DNA of 43,949 nucleotides, taken from positions 1-43,949 of the IMG/VR virus record IMGVR_UViG_3300020437_000014; one strand, 5' to 3'. The notes below the pieces were generated by a model. The model had not been told where the DNA came from. It did no database searches and saw only the letters and a list, made by a program, of their open reading frames with translations. The DNA comes from a virus. This document shows positions 24,026-32,050 of this stretch, one piece after another. The stretch's first letter is position 1; each line of letters begins with the position of its first letter. Made by a program: the position numbers and the translations under genes.

Positions 24026-27000
24026 GAGAAGTTCTGTCCTCCAACAACACCATACATACCAGAACTGGTGATATTGTCTCCATCAAACATCTTGAATGAA
24101 TAGATGTCAGACACGTTGGCGGTTGGAGTTACAACTGGAACAACTCCTCCAGGCCAATATATTGGAATAGGAGTTCCCGTATTATCTTTAAATACGTCAA
24201 TACTAATAGTACGACCTCCAATAGAATCTTGATCAATTTTGATCGTAAATGATGTAGATTCTGAAGGTATGTTTGTTAAAACAAACTCATTAATATCTGA
24301 TGTTGCTGTGCAAGTAAAACTATTTGCATCTGATAAATTAATCGCCACAGCATTTGCAACGATTTCTAGATCTTTTACTCTTTCAGAATATGATTTGAAT
24401 TTGGTTGTACCATTAACATCAAGATTTGCTTGTGGTTGTGTTGATGCAATACCAACAGAACCGAAACTGTCTACAACAAATATCTGTGTCGTACCAGCAC
24501 CAACTTGAAGAGGTTGTGACGGTTCAGATGTACCAATAGCGACAGAAGATGCCTGAATGTTTCCGGATTCAGCATTTCCAAAATTAAATGCACCGGTTAC
24601 CGTAAGAGCTCCACCGACGACAATATCATTTGCTTCTATAAATCCAATAAATCTAGATTTACCATTGACATGTAAGGAAATATCATCAGATCCAACTGGT
24701 CCAAGTTCCAGATTAAATCTAGGTACAGATGTTCCAATACCCACATTATTCAAGTTTGTATTGTAAATTCCATCTACAACTGGAGCCCAACCAGTCTGTT
24801 CAACATTAAGATTCTCAATTTGAGATCCATCTCCTACAAAATTTGTAGCGTAGCAAGTTCCAATGAAGTTGATGGGGCCAGATGCATGTAAACTAAATCC
24901 ATTTGCAGTGGTTCCAATGCCAACACCACTATCATCAACACATACTGAAGTCTGACCACTACCAACTTTTAATGTGCAGTTTCTAGGATTGTTAGTGCCA
25001 ATGCCAAGTGCATCAAATGTACCGATATTAAGATCGCCAGAGAGACTCAAGTTTCCATAACGTCTCCAACTACTTTCTAAAGTATAAATCCAACCAACGT
25101 GACTGCCCTCATTTGGATTTGCATTGAAAATAACATCTCCAGGATTACCAGAGACAATTGGTGTTGATATGCCTACAGTAACCTTTCTTGATACAGTTGC
25201 ATTACCCTGCAAGAATAAAGAGTTTGCCTCAATACCTTTATCAGAATTAGAAGTAATCTTGTTATTAACGATTAGAGGCCCGTTGAATTCTGATGCAACC
25301 TTATTATTTTTTCCACCTTCAACACGGATAGATCGACTAAATGTTCCTTCTACGGGATTAATAACATTTAGTTCTGGTAGAGTTGAAATATCTTCGCCGA
25401 CAATTGTCTGAACTGGAGTTTCAAAAATCTCTTCTTTTCCAGTGATAGTACTTGACTTACGATTTCCAGAATATGAAATACCCTTATCATTCATTCCACT
25501 GTAGAAGTTTACTCCACCACTCTTCTTGGTTGACTGAGCTAAAAGTTCTTCACTAGGAGAAATAGCTCTGTCCTGTTTGTCTGGAAGTGCAGTTGAATAA
25601 TTGCCAGGACCAAATCCAACATATTCAAAAGTATGTCCAGATGCACGAATGATTGAATGTCTGCGCAGTTCAATAGGATTCACACGAATTCTTCTAACTA
25701 AAGTATTTGCCTGGTGGGAAGATCTTTCTGATCCCAACACTCCGCGAAATACTGTAATTGGATTTGTTCCCGAAGTTGTAGTTTTAACTCTTACAATTTC
25801 ATCTCCGATAAGTAAGTAATCTCCAATGATAATTCCAAGATCGCTGATATTTGTGAGAGAAATGTTTTCGGATGTGACATTTGTAATCGAAGAGGATAAT
25901 GTTGAGGTGACACCGTCGTAAGTTGGTATCATTCTTCCGTTAATATTTTCATTATCAACGCTTACAAAACCATTATTTGATGACACACCTTCACGATAAG
26001 CATACATAGTTCCGGTTTGAATCGGAGATTCTGTTGAGATACCTAGGTTGACACTAAAAGAATATGTTGGTGTTAACAAGTTATCAAGAACTTGTGTGAC
26101 AATGAAATCGCCGTTATATTGATTTTCGTTTGCACCCGACAGTCGAATCTTTTGGTCAACACTTAATCCATGACTACTATTTGAGGTAATTGTAGCAATA
26201 CCAGACATATGGTCATAATCAAAAGAGTTGACAAGTATAGACTCTCCAGTCAAATACATTTGAGAATTATTACATAAGTCAACTCCGATTCCAGTTTCAG
26301 AGAACCCAGAAATAACATTTGCAGACTCAACTATAAGAGAAGTATCAGATTCGACTTCAGTAATACGATAAAGATCATTGTATCCAGAATATTTTTCAGA
26401 GGAAACTCCAATGACGCGGATAGAATCTCCAACGTTATTGTAGATGGAATCAACACGAACAACAGCTGGAGAGTGACCAGAAGATGTTGTGACACCTACC
26501 ACTTCCATAGTATTTCCAACTTTATAATTACTTCCGCCGTCCATTACTTGAAGTGAAGTAATAGTTCCACCAGCATTAAAGTTAATCTTTACAGTGCCGT
26601 GCTCTCCAGTAACAGAAGATCCAATGCTAACCAGTCTTGCATTATAAAGACTTCCAGAAGAACCAGAACCATATGCAGATCCACCATCAACGATACTCAA
26701 TTTGGTGATACGATTCAATCCGTGATCAATATTTGTATAGATTGTATGTGCGATTCCGGAAGCAGAAATAATATTTACTATGCCAACACCAACATCAGTA
26801 TCACGAATCATCAAGTTTGTCGTTTCTTTTGTGATACTATGTTGTGGATCATCAACCACAACTTCGCCGATGAGATCAGATGACGCAAAACATTTTGACT
26901 CATCAGGATCGGATTTTGGAGTGTCGCGGTTTGTTTGTGGGAAAAGGTTTGTAACTGGTTGAGAGAAACTATCTTCTGTAAATGGCGAAACTGTTGGAGA

Positions 27001-29922
27001 ATTTGATGCATTGATCAGAGTCAAATAGTATACTCCATCCTGTTGACCAGCAACATATTTTTGAGACTCCTCAATTCGATAAACATAGTAAGTATTTGAG
27101 TATTTCTTTCTTCTAAAATATGGAAGATCAGTATTTCTTGCAGAAGTATCGTTCAGAAACTGGCCAGGATTTGATGGGGCATTGACCATAAATTGTTTTG
27201 CACTTGTGATGCCAACAACAGAATAGCAATTATTCAATCCAGATCCTTTTGACGCTGTTGGATTACTCGTAGTGCGAACATTTACCAATTCTACTTCAGA
27301 TCCAACAGATAACTGGTGGGGAACTTCCGTATCGATAATAGTCATATTTCCAGACCAATTCACATCAGATATGAATCGATAATTTCTTTGTTCGTTTGAA
27401 CTACTCAGAGATCCACTCCCAAAATACTTCTGTATTTCGGTAGTAGTAGATCCAATTGAAGTATTTGATTCTTGAATGATGAATCCATCAGTTGGGGGAC
27501 GAGCGGTCGCTGATGCATTTGCAGGAATTACATAACGCATACGATAAACAGTATCAACTGCATTTCGACTATCCTTCTGACGACTGATAAATGTTCTTGG
27601 TGTAGCTGGTCCAAAGTAATCAGTTCCAAAACCAGCAATAGTAGAGTAAATTGTATTTTCTGTGGAAGCAGAAGAAACATTTACGTACCACTGATTATTT
27701 GAGGAGTCAAACTGAATTGGATGACCAATATCTCCAGAGTTCTTATCAGAAACTTTACTAACAATCTTTAATAATCCACCCTTTTCATTAATAATCAGAT
27801 TATTTCCATCTGTAGCATCATTTAATGTTTTTGCGAGTTTAATATTCGTAGTAGTAGATAAACCACTTGAAGAATTTTTATCCGTGATTACATAATAAAT
27901 TGTATTTGGACTCAATCCGTCAGGAATCTGCCCAGTATCACCATAGACACGAACAGATTCACCATTAATAAATGTATGTGGTTCAGTCAGTGTGATGACA
28001 TTATCTGCTCCACTCTGACTATATCTTCCAATACTGTTGATGCCAACTAAACTTCTATCAACGGTGAATGATTTTTCGGAACTAGAGTTAGATCCGGGCA
28101 TTATAATCCTGGCACAATATTCAACCAACTCATCACCAGAAGATACAAGAATCTTTAGTTGATCGTTTTCCCTCGCACCAATACGATACCCTTCAATTAC
28201 GTTTTCTGGCGCAACATCAGGATTTGTATTCTCAAATAAGAATAATTGTGAGGTTGATCCAACACCAATTGTTTTGTTTACATCAATTGAAGCAAACTCG
28301 ATAGAATTTTCTTGAATCGGAACTTCTTTTGGTGGAATTATATGTGTGATATATCCATGATCATCTTGATTAAATGATTCATCGCGGAATCCATCGGAAG
28401 TTAGTGCTTTTGCACCAAAGTTTGAATTTGAATTCGTGATAGAAATCTCTCCACCAGACTCAGTTTCAAATTGTTCAGAAAATCCAATCGCAAAAATAGA
28501 AACTGCTTGAATAACAGATTTGTTCGAAGCTTTAATATGATAGTTTTTATAAGTTGGTTTATATTTTGCTCTCGAATTATTACTAATAGTCTCATTACCG
28601 GCGATTGAACTATCGTCGTAATTTCCTGTTGGTGGAGAATCTGTGTTAAAAACTACAAACGCTCTGTCATCTTTCTGTAGAGAAATTCCAGTGAACTGAG
28701 ATACAACCATTGAACGGAATCCATTTGTTCTCGATCCATCTGCATGAAGTCCGCACATTCCATATACAGAACGCATTGAACAATTATAGACATATGGGGA
28801 CGCACCCGTTACAGTATCTGACTGAAGTGCAAGTGTAGCGCCAGATGAAGATGGAAGTGGATTATTTGGAGCATTCTGAACTTGATATTGAAAACTATTA
28901 TCATCTAGTTTTTCAGTAACAACAAACTGACCATTATATCCACTTGCAGTGACTCCCTCGACACGGAATGGAGTATCAACATCCAAACCTTCAGCACTAC
29001 TTGTAGTTGTAACAGTGATTGTTGTAGTTGGGTTCAATCCATTACCAGATCGAATACTTGAGATGCCAATACTCTCTCCGGTAGATCCGACAATGCGAAA
29101 CTCATCAATCTTGGGTTGAATATCTAAACCATTTGAAGGATAGTCGGGTTCAATCGCACGACCAGAAGATTGACCGTAAACAAGACCGACTTTCTCATAG
29201 TACATATCCAGATCTGTACGATCACTAGAATATGTTAAAAAATCATCACTAATATCTACACCATTTTTTCCATCAGCGAACTCAAAACAGGTTAACTTGT
29301 GATGAGAGAAGTTTGGAACAAATAAGTTTGTTGTATAATCCTTATGAACAGTTCCATTTGGATTGCCATCAAAGATTGAAAATTGAGAAACATAACATGC
29401 ACCAGTCACACGGAAGATACTGGATCTTTCAATCGAATCATTTTCGGGATTTGGAACATACTTTGGAAATATTTTTGTCTTTCTGAAATCCATACCAACC
29501 AGAGAGGTACCTCTTGGTATGATCACACCACCATGAATACTATTAAGCTTATAGAGCTCATTATTAAATGTGGTTAAGTCAAAATTGGAAGAAAGGTCAA
29601 ATGGTGGGAGATCATTCGAGACTGATCCATTTCTAAGTCTATAGTTATTTGCACCATCTGGAATAAATCCTGGACGATTGTCAATGATATGGTCACCAGG
29701 ATATACAAGAACTGTCGTTTTGCCAAATCTATCGTTATCTAATCCTCTCTGATATGAAAATCTTGCTGCCTCAATCAAAGCACGCTGAATGGTCTTAAAG
29801 GGTCGAGTTAGTGCATTACCCTGATTTTCAATACTGTCTGTCGCATCAACATCGTTCGGATTTACGTATAAAATCGTCCCACGCGATGACTTCAATAGGT
29901 TACTTAATCTGGAAAGACCCAT
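24022..29922 (-). CDS. Large fibre/structural protein with beta-helix-like repeats (1966 aa)
   Basis: The N-terminus (MGLSRLSNLLKSSRGTILYV, then DSIENQGNALTRPFKTIQRA and VLVYPGDHIIDNRPGFIPDG) is recognised as a large conserved virion structural protein of T4-like cyanophages. The 'A.RPFKTIQRALIEAA..S....D.....TTVLVYPGDH' pattern is like the start of pectate-lyase or adhesin-type right-handed beta-helices. Residues about 280-1400 hold many short beta repeats (for example TTTITVTTTSSAEGLDVDTP, ASGYNGQFVVTE, 'NQYNGDFIVTQV'). The C-terminal ~450 residues contain fibre-shaft units: SGDLNIGTFDALGIGTNNPR, NGKSRFIGFIEANDIVVGGA, 'VGIASTQPQANLDVNGTTKF'. A terminator and a late-promoter-like element lie immediately upstream. 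It is probably a main tail-fibre or peripheral baseplate protein; no catalytic residues are claimed. Confidence 0.85.
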   Translation of the reverse strand: MGLSRLSNLLKSSRGTILYVNPNDVDATDSIENQGNALTRPFKTIQRALIEAARFSYQRGLDNDRFGKTTVLVYPGDHIIDNRPGFIPDGANNYRLRNGSVSNDLPPFDLSSNFDLTTFNNELYKLNSIHGGVIIPRGTSLVGMDFRKTKIFPKYVPNPENDSIERSSIFRVTGACYVSQFSIFDGNPNGTVHKDYTTNLFVPNFSHHKLTCFEFADGKNGVDISDDFLTYSSDRTDLDMYYEKVGLVYGQSSGRAIEPDYPSNGLDIQPKIDEFRIVGSTGESIGISSIRSGNGLNPTTTITVTTTSSAEGLDVDTPFRVEGVTASGYNGQFVVTEKLDDNSFQYQVQNAPNNPLPSSSGATLALQSDTVTGASPYVYNCSMRSVYGMCGLHADGSRTNGFRSMVVSQFTGISLQKDDRAFVVFNTDSPPTGNYDDSSIAGNETISNNSRAKYKPTYKNYHIKASNKSVIQAVSIFAIGFSEQFETESGGEISITNSNSNFGAKALTSDGFRDESFNQDDHGYITHIIPPKEVPIQENSIEFASIDVNKTIGVGSTSQLFLFENTNPDVAPENVIEGYRIGARENDQLKILVSSGDELVEYCARIIMPGSNSSSEKSFTVDRSLVGINSIGRYSQSGADNVITLTEPHTFINGESVRVYGDTGQIPDGLSPNTIYYVITDKNSSSGLSTTTNIKLAKTLNDATDGNNLIINEKGGLLKIVSKVSDKNSGDIGHPIQFDSSNNQWYVNVSSASTENTIYSTIAGFGTDYFGPATPRTFISRQKDSRNAVDTVYRMRYVIPANASATARPPTDGFIIQESNTSIGSTTTEIQKYFGSGSLSSSNEQRNYRFISDVNWSGNMTIIDTEVPHQLSVGSEVELVNVRTTSNPTASKGSGLNNCYSVVGITSAKQFMVNAPSNPGQFLNDTSARNTDLPYFRRKKYSNTYYVYRIEESQKYVAGQQDGVYYLTLINASNSPTVSPFTEDSFSQPVTNLFPQTNRDTPKSDPDESKCFASSDLIGEVVVDDPQHSITKETTNLMIRDTDVGVGIVNIISASGIAHTIYTNIDHGLNRITKLSIVDGGSAYGSGSSGSLYNARLVSIGSSVTGEHGTVKINFNAGGTITSLQVMDGGSNYKVGNTMEVVGVTTSSGHSPAVVRVDSIYNNVGDSIRVIGVSSEKYSGYNDLYRITEVESDTSLIVESANVISGFSETGIGVDLCNNSQMYLTGESILVNSFDYDHMSGIATITSNSSHGLSVDQKIRLSGANENQYNGDFIVTQVLDNLLTPTYSFSVNLGISTESPIQTGTMYAYREGVSSNNGFVSVDNENINGRMIPTYDGVTSTLSSSITNVTSENISLTNISDLGIIIGDYLLIGDEIVRVKTTTSGTNPITVFRGVLGSERSSHQANTLVRRIRVNPIELRRHSIIRASGHTFEYVGFGPGNYSTALPDKQDRAISPSEELLAQSTKKSGGVNFYSGMNDKGISYSGNRKSSTITGKEEIFETPVQTIVGEDISTLPELNVINPVEGTFSRSIRVEGGKNNKVASEFNGPLIVNNKITSNSDKGIEANSLFLQGNATVSRKVTVGISTPIVSGNPGDVIFNANPNEGSHVGWIYTLESSWRRYGNLSLSGDLNIGTFDALGIGTNNPRNCTLKVGSGQTSVCVDDSGVGIGTTANGFSLHASGPINFIGTCYATNFVGDGSQIENLNVEQTGWAPVVDGIYNTNLNNVGIGTSVPRFNLELGPVGSDDISLHVNGKSRFIGFIEANDIVVGGALTVTGAFNFGNAESGNIQASSVAIGTSEPSQPLQVGAGTTQIFVVDSFGSVGIASTQPQANLDVNGTTKFKSYSERVKDLEIVANAVAINLSDANSFTCTATSDINEFVLTNIPSESTSFTIKIDQDSIGGRTISIDVFKDNTGTPIPIYWPGGVVPVVTPTANVSDIYSFKMFDGDNITSSGMYGVVGGQNFS

Positions 29923-29951
29923 CTTATTTTGCTTATAGTTCCGTTAATGAT

Positions 29952-29960
29952 TATTTAGTA
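29952..29960 (-). promoter_or_regulatory. Late-promoter-like element TACTAAATA
   Basis: Minus-strand TACTAAATA lies 30 nt upstream of the ATG at 29922 and directly downstream of the terminator at 29962-29991. It restarts late transcription into the large fibre gene. Confidence 0.5.
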
Positions 29961-29961
29961 T

Positions 29962-29991
29962 AAAAAAATCACCCAATTTCTTGGGTGATTT
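29962..29991 (-). terminator. Intrinsic terminator closing the tRNA island (minus strand)
   Basis: A perfect 11-bp stem (AAATCACCCAA paired with TTGGGTGATTT; arms 29966-29976 and 29981-29991) with a 4-nt loop is followed on the minus strand by a run of T. It lies 20 nt downstream of tRNA-Thr. It would end the sigma-70-driven transcripts from the island and insulate the large fibre gene. Confidence 0.88.
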
Positions 29992-30010
29992 AGCACTTCC
30001 TTCACACGGA

Positions 30011-30083
30011 AGCCCCCGATCGGACTTGAACCAACGACATCGGCTTTACAAAAGCCGCGCTCTACCAGCTGAGCTACAGGGGC
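30011..30083 (-). tRNA. tRNA-Thr (UGU)
   Basis: A complete 73-nt cloverleaf on the minus strand: acceptor GCCCCTG pairs with CGGGGGC (one G-T pair), D-arm GCTC/GAGC, anticodon stem CGGCT/AGCCG with loop TTTGTAA (anticodon TGT), T-arm GTTGG/CCGAT with loop TTCAAGT, and discriminator T. CCA is not encoded. It reads ACA codons, which suits the Thr-rich, AT-rich fibre genes nearby. It has its own consensus promoter just upstream. Confidence 0.97.
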
Positions 30084-30103
30084 AATAATTTAACTACTTT
30101 TTT

Positions 30104-30132
30104 ATTATAGTATAATTTTGAGACTTTGTCAA
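30104..30132 (-). promoter_or_regulatory. Consensus sigma-70 promoter for tRNA-Thr
   Basis: On the minus strand TTGACA (30127-30132) and TATAAT (30104-30109) are separated by exactly 17 nt, a perfect consensus match. Transcription would begin near 30097, about 14 nt before the mature tRNA. The -35 hexamer contains the TGA stop (30129-30131) of the 89-residue gene. Confidence 0.9.
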
Positions 30133-30398
30133 TCAAGAGGAAGAAGTTCAGGATTTTCAATGTCCAGTTCATAGAGCATTGGATGACATTCTTCCATCAT
30201 AAGATACATTGATGCTCGATATAGTTCTTCCGGTTCCCAACTTTTTTCTTCTTTTGCTATCTGGAGCACTTCTGGATGTTGCCTGGCAATTTCTGGGAGT
30301 TCGTCAAAAGTAAAAGGAATACCCTGAATGAAGTATATCAATATTAACATCGTTTCCCGGTTATACCAAGCATAGCTAGTTTCTATGCGGTATTTCAT
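30129..30398 (-). CDS. Hypothetical small acidic protein (89 aa)
   Basis: I do not recognise a domain. The N-terminal third is hydrophobic and aromatic (SYAWYNRETMLILIYFIQGI) and could be a short membrane-associated or buried helix. The rest is acidic and mostly helical (FDELPEIARQHPEVLQIAKE, EELYRASMYLMMEE) and ends DIENPELLPLD. It lies between tRNA-Leu and tRNA-Thr, inside the sigma-70-driven island, so it is probably an early or host-modulating gene rather than a virion protein. There is no obvious ribosome binding site. It is probably cotranscribed with tRNA-Leu, since no promoter is visible between them. Confidence 0.7.
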   Translation of the reverse strand: MKYRIETSYAWYNRETMLILIYFIQGIPFTFDELPEIARQHPEVLQIAKEEKSWEPEELYRASMYLMMEECHPMLYELDIENPELLPLD

Positions 30399-30438
30399 TG
30401 TGGGATGTTTTGTGTCCTACGTGTTTATTTAGGACAGT

Positions 30439-30522
30439 GCGAGTAGGGAGACTTGAACTCCCACGAGGATAATCCTCAACAGATTTTAAGTCTGGTGCGT
30501 CTACCGATTCCGCCATACTCGC
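30439..30522 (-). tRNA. tRNA-Leu (UAA)
   Basis: A complete 84-nt class II tRNA on the minus strand: acceptor GCGAGTA pairs fully with TACTCGC, anticodon stem CAGA/TCTG with loop around CTTAAAA (anticodon TAA), a long variable arm (GAGGATTATCCTC), and a T-arm with TTCAAGT. No encoded CCA follows. It reads UUA codons, common in this AT-rich genome. A sigma-70-like promoter lies about 65 nt upstream. Confidence 0.97.
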
Positions 30523-30527
30523 AAGAA

Positions 30528-30590
30528 AATTCCAAAAAACCCTATGGCTCAAAAATTTTCCGGAAATTTTTTTTCGACTTTTTTGGAATT
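30528..30590. repeat. Nested inverted repeat in the tRNA-Leu leader
   Basis: Perfect 12-bp arms AATTCCAAAAAA (30528-30539) and TTTTTTGGAATT (30579-30590) enclose a second AT-rich near-palindrome centred on TCCGGA (about 30551-30574). The outer arm overlaps the -10 element of the tRNA-Leu promoter. It could be a weak terminator, a processing hairpin or an operator; the sequence alone does not decide. Confidence 0.65.
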
Positions 30591-30616
30591 AAAAGCTAAA
30601 TTTAGCCAGGGGTCAA
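30588..30616 (-). promoter_or_regulatory. Sigma-70-like promoter for tRNA-Leu and the 89-aa gene
   Basis: On the minus strand TTGACC (30611-30616) and TTTAAT (30588-30593) lie 17 nt apart. The -35 contains the TGA stop (30613-30615) of the upstream 63-residue gene, repeating the arrangement seen at 30104 and 30828. Confidence 0.7.
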
Positions 30617-30804
30617 CGACATTCTGTAAGGGGTTCAGCATACACTAACTCATCTCCAAGAGTGTCTCGAACAAATTTTAATACTCCCATAAACTGATCC
30701 ACTGTTTCACATTCAACTTCTCTTGTGTCTCCTTCATCAGAATAAAGATAGAAAGTTCGTCGAGAAGCATCGACAACACACTTGGTGAGGTACTCGTCTT
30801 GCAT
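30613..30804 (-). CDS. Hypothetical conserved cyanophage-type small protein (63 aa)
   Basis: A 63-residue acidic protein (MQDEYLTKCVVDASRRTFYL, then YSDEGDTREVECETVDQFMG). I recall similar small proteins in T4-like cyanophages, but no function is known to me. The layout suggests two or three beta-strands followed by a helix (DQFMGVLKFVRDTLGDELVY). A good sigma-70-type promoter 24 nt upstream and the tRNA genes downstream place it in a non-late transcription unit within the late region. It starts at the ATG at 30802-30804; the ribosome binding site is weak. Confidence 0.78.
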   Translation of the reverse strand: MQDEYLTKCVVDASRRTFYLYSDEGDTREVECETVDQFMGVLKFVRDTLGDELVYAEPLTECR

Positions 30805-30827
30805 TGGATTTGATTGACTACGGTCCT

Positions 30828-30856
30828 ACTATACCCGATAGGTGTCTGAATGTCAA
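30828..30856 (-). promoter_or_regulatory. Sigma-70 promoter for the 63-aa gene
   Basis: On the minus strand TTGACA (30851-30856) and TATAGT (30828-30833) have 17-nt spacing. The -35 hexamer includes the TGA stop (30853-30855) of the gene at 30853-31164. It is the first of three such promoters in the island. Confidence 0.85.
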
Positions 30857-31164
30857 GTAGGATCTGCGGGTGTAAATGAAACCACTAAATCTAAACCATC
30901 GAGAGATCTAGGGACATTGATACTAAAAGTTCCTATTCCATCTATTTCAAACCTCAAATCTCCAGAATCAATACCGGATGGACTATCCTCAAAATAAATT
31001 TTAACTGGCCTTGTTCCTGGCTCAAGACTACTGTTAATTCCACCAAGTACATGAACTCCTGGAGGAGCTTCAATACCAGCTTCTGCTGGAATATTTTGCA
31101 TGATATCAAGTTGCTTTTGCAAATAATCTTGAGCACTGTCATCAAATTGGATATGTAATGCCAT
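30853..31164 (-). CDS. Small structural-cluster protein of unknown function (103 aa)
   Basis: A 103-residue acidic protein (MALHIQFDDSAQDYLQKQLD...). The N-terminal ~30 residues form a likely amphipathic helix (DSAQDYLQKQLDIMQNIPAE); the rest is beta-rich (PPGVHVLGGINSSL, PVKIYFEDSPSG, LRFEIDGIGTFSINVPRS). It is preceded by a clear AGGAG ribosome binding site 8 nt from the ATG and lies 8 nt downstream of 31173-32036, so it belongs to that late operon. It could be a partner or chaperone of the 287-residue structural protein; this is inferred from adjacency only. Confidence 0.77.
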   Translation of the reverse strand: MALHIQFDDSAQDYLQKQLDIMQNIPAEAGIEAPPGVHVLGGINSSLEPGTRPVKIYFEDSPSGIDSGDLRFEIDGIGTFSINVPRSLDGLDLVVSFTPADPT

Positions 31165-31172
31165 GATTTCTC

Positions 31173-32036
31173 CTATTTGGTAATTGTGTTGCGTGGTCCT
31201 CGATACTGTGGGTCCAAAAGATCTCTCTCTGGATCATATGGATTTTTATTTAAATGATTTGGATCCGGATAATCAAAACAAGTCTCTCCTTCATATTCTA
31301 CATGAAGAGGATTCACATCTTTTCTTTCTGCGTAAACGTGATAGAAACAATCGATTGGCATACCACCCTTCGACTGTAGATATATTTTCTCATCATCCCA
31401 TCTCTTGATAATTACATCTTGATGAGCTCCGATTGGTTGAAGTTGTACTGAAATGCTATCTTCATGCACCAAACCCTTCCAATATGGTGGAAGCACGATC
31501 ACTTTCTCATTTCTAACTCGACCTCGATAATATACACCAATCTCCGGACCCTCAATACATGCGTGAGAAAGTCGATGACCCTTTCCTTTGGTTGGGTGTG
31601 GCATATCAAATGCCTTTCCGAGAGCATCTGCAAGAGAAAATCTAGATGAAAGGGTCATCCCACTGGTTCCCTTTGCAAAAATAGCATCACCTTGATTGTC
31701 TATTGTTGTAACATTATTGATGTTGAGGGCTGTTGACAGTTCACTACTAATATGAAGAGTTGATCCAGTAAATTCTTTATCACCTTGAATATAACAATTT
31801 CCCTTTACCCACACAGAACGATCTGCGGGGACGCAATCATCATCATCATTCTTTGTTCTACCAACCATTAGTGTTGCCAGATTATCAGAAAACTCAGTAG
31901 ATCCACCAAGAACAACAGGTCCTTCACAAAGCATTGATCCATTGATTCTTTTGTCTCCCTCATTGATTGGTGGACATATCCCAACACCAACCTTTAACTG
32001 ACCACCAACAACTAAGTCATCTAAATTTAAAGACAT
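31173..32036 (-). CDS. Conserved T4-like cyanophage structural protein (287 aa)
   Basis: Residues about 1-125 are short beta repeats (DLVVGGQLKVGVGICPP, LVVLGG-like, VWVKGNCYIQGDKEFTGSTL) resembling fibre-shaft or spike units. Residues about 140-240 carry a conserved block (FDMPHPTKGKGHRLSHACIE, then GPEIGVYYRGRV and VIVLPPYWKGLV, IGAHQDVIIKRW) that I recognise from fibre and spike proteins of marine myoviruses. The C-terminus is Pro/Asp-rich (YPDPNHLNKNPYDPERDLLD). An AGGAG site precedes the ATG. It follows the beta-helix-like gene 32051-32677 by 14 nt. It is probably a spike or baseplate-peripheral protein. Whether the conserved block is a folding (intramolecular chaperone-like) or a binding domain is not known to me. 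Confidence 0.8.
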   Translation of the reverse strand: MSLNLDDLVVGGQLKVGVGICPPINEGDKRINGSMLCEGPVVLGGSTEFSDNLATLMVGRTKNDDDDCVPADRSVWVKGNCYIQGDKEFTGSTLHISSELSTALNINNVTTIDNQGDAIFAKGTSGMTLSSRFSLADALGKAFDMPHPTKGKGHRLSHACIEGPEIGVYYRGRVRNEKVIVLPPYWKGLVHEDSISVQLQPIGAHQDVIIKRWDDEKIYLQSKGGMPIDCFYHVYAERKDVNPLHVEYEGETCFDYPDPNHLNKNPYDPERDLLDPQYRGPRNTITK

Positions 32037-32050
32037 ATTAAACTCCTATC

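Noticed and set aside
30011-30083. Attachment site (att) at tRNA-Thr for an integrated element
   Set aside because: No integrase gene and no partial tRNA repeat was noticed in the window, and the tRNA has its own promoter and terminator as a resident phage gene.
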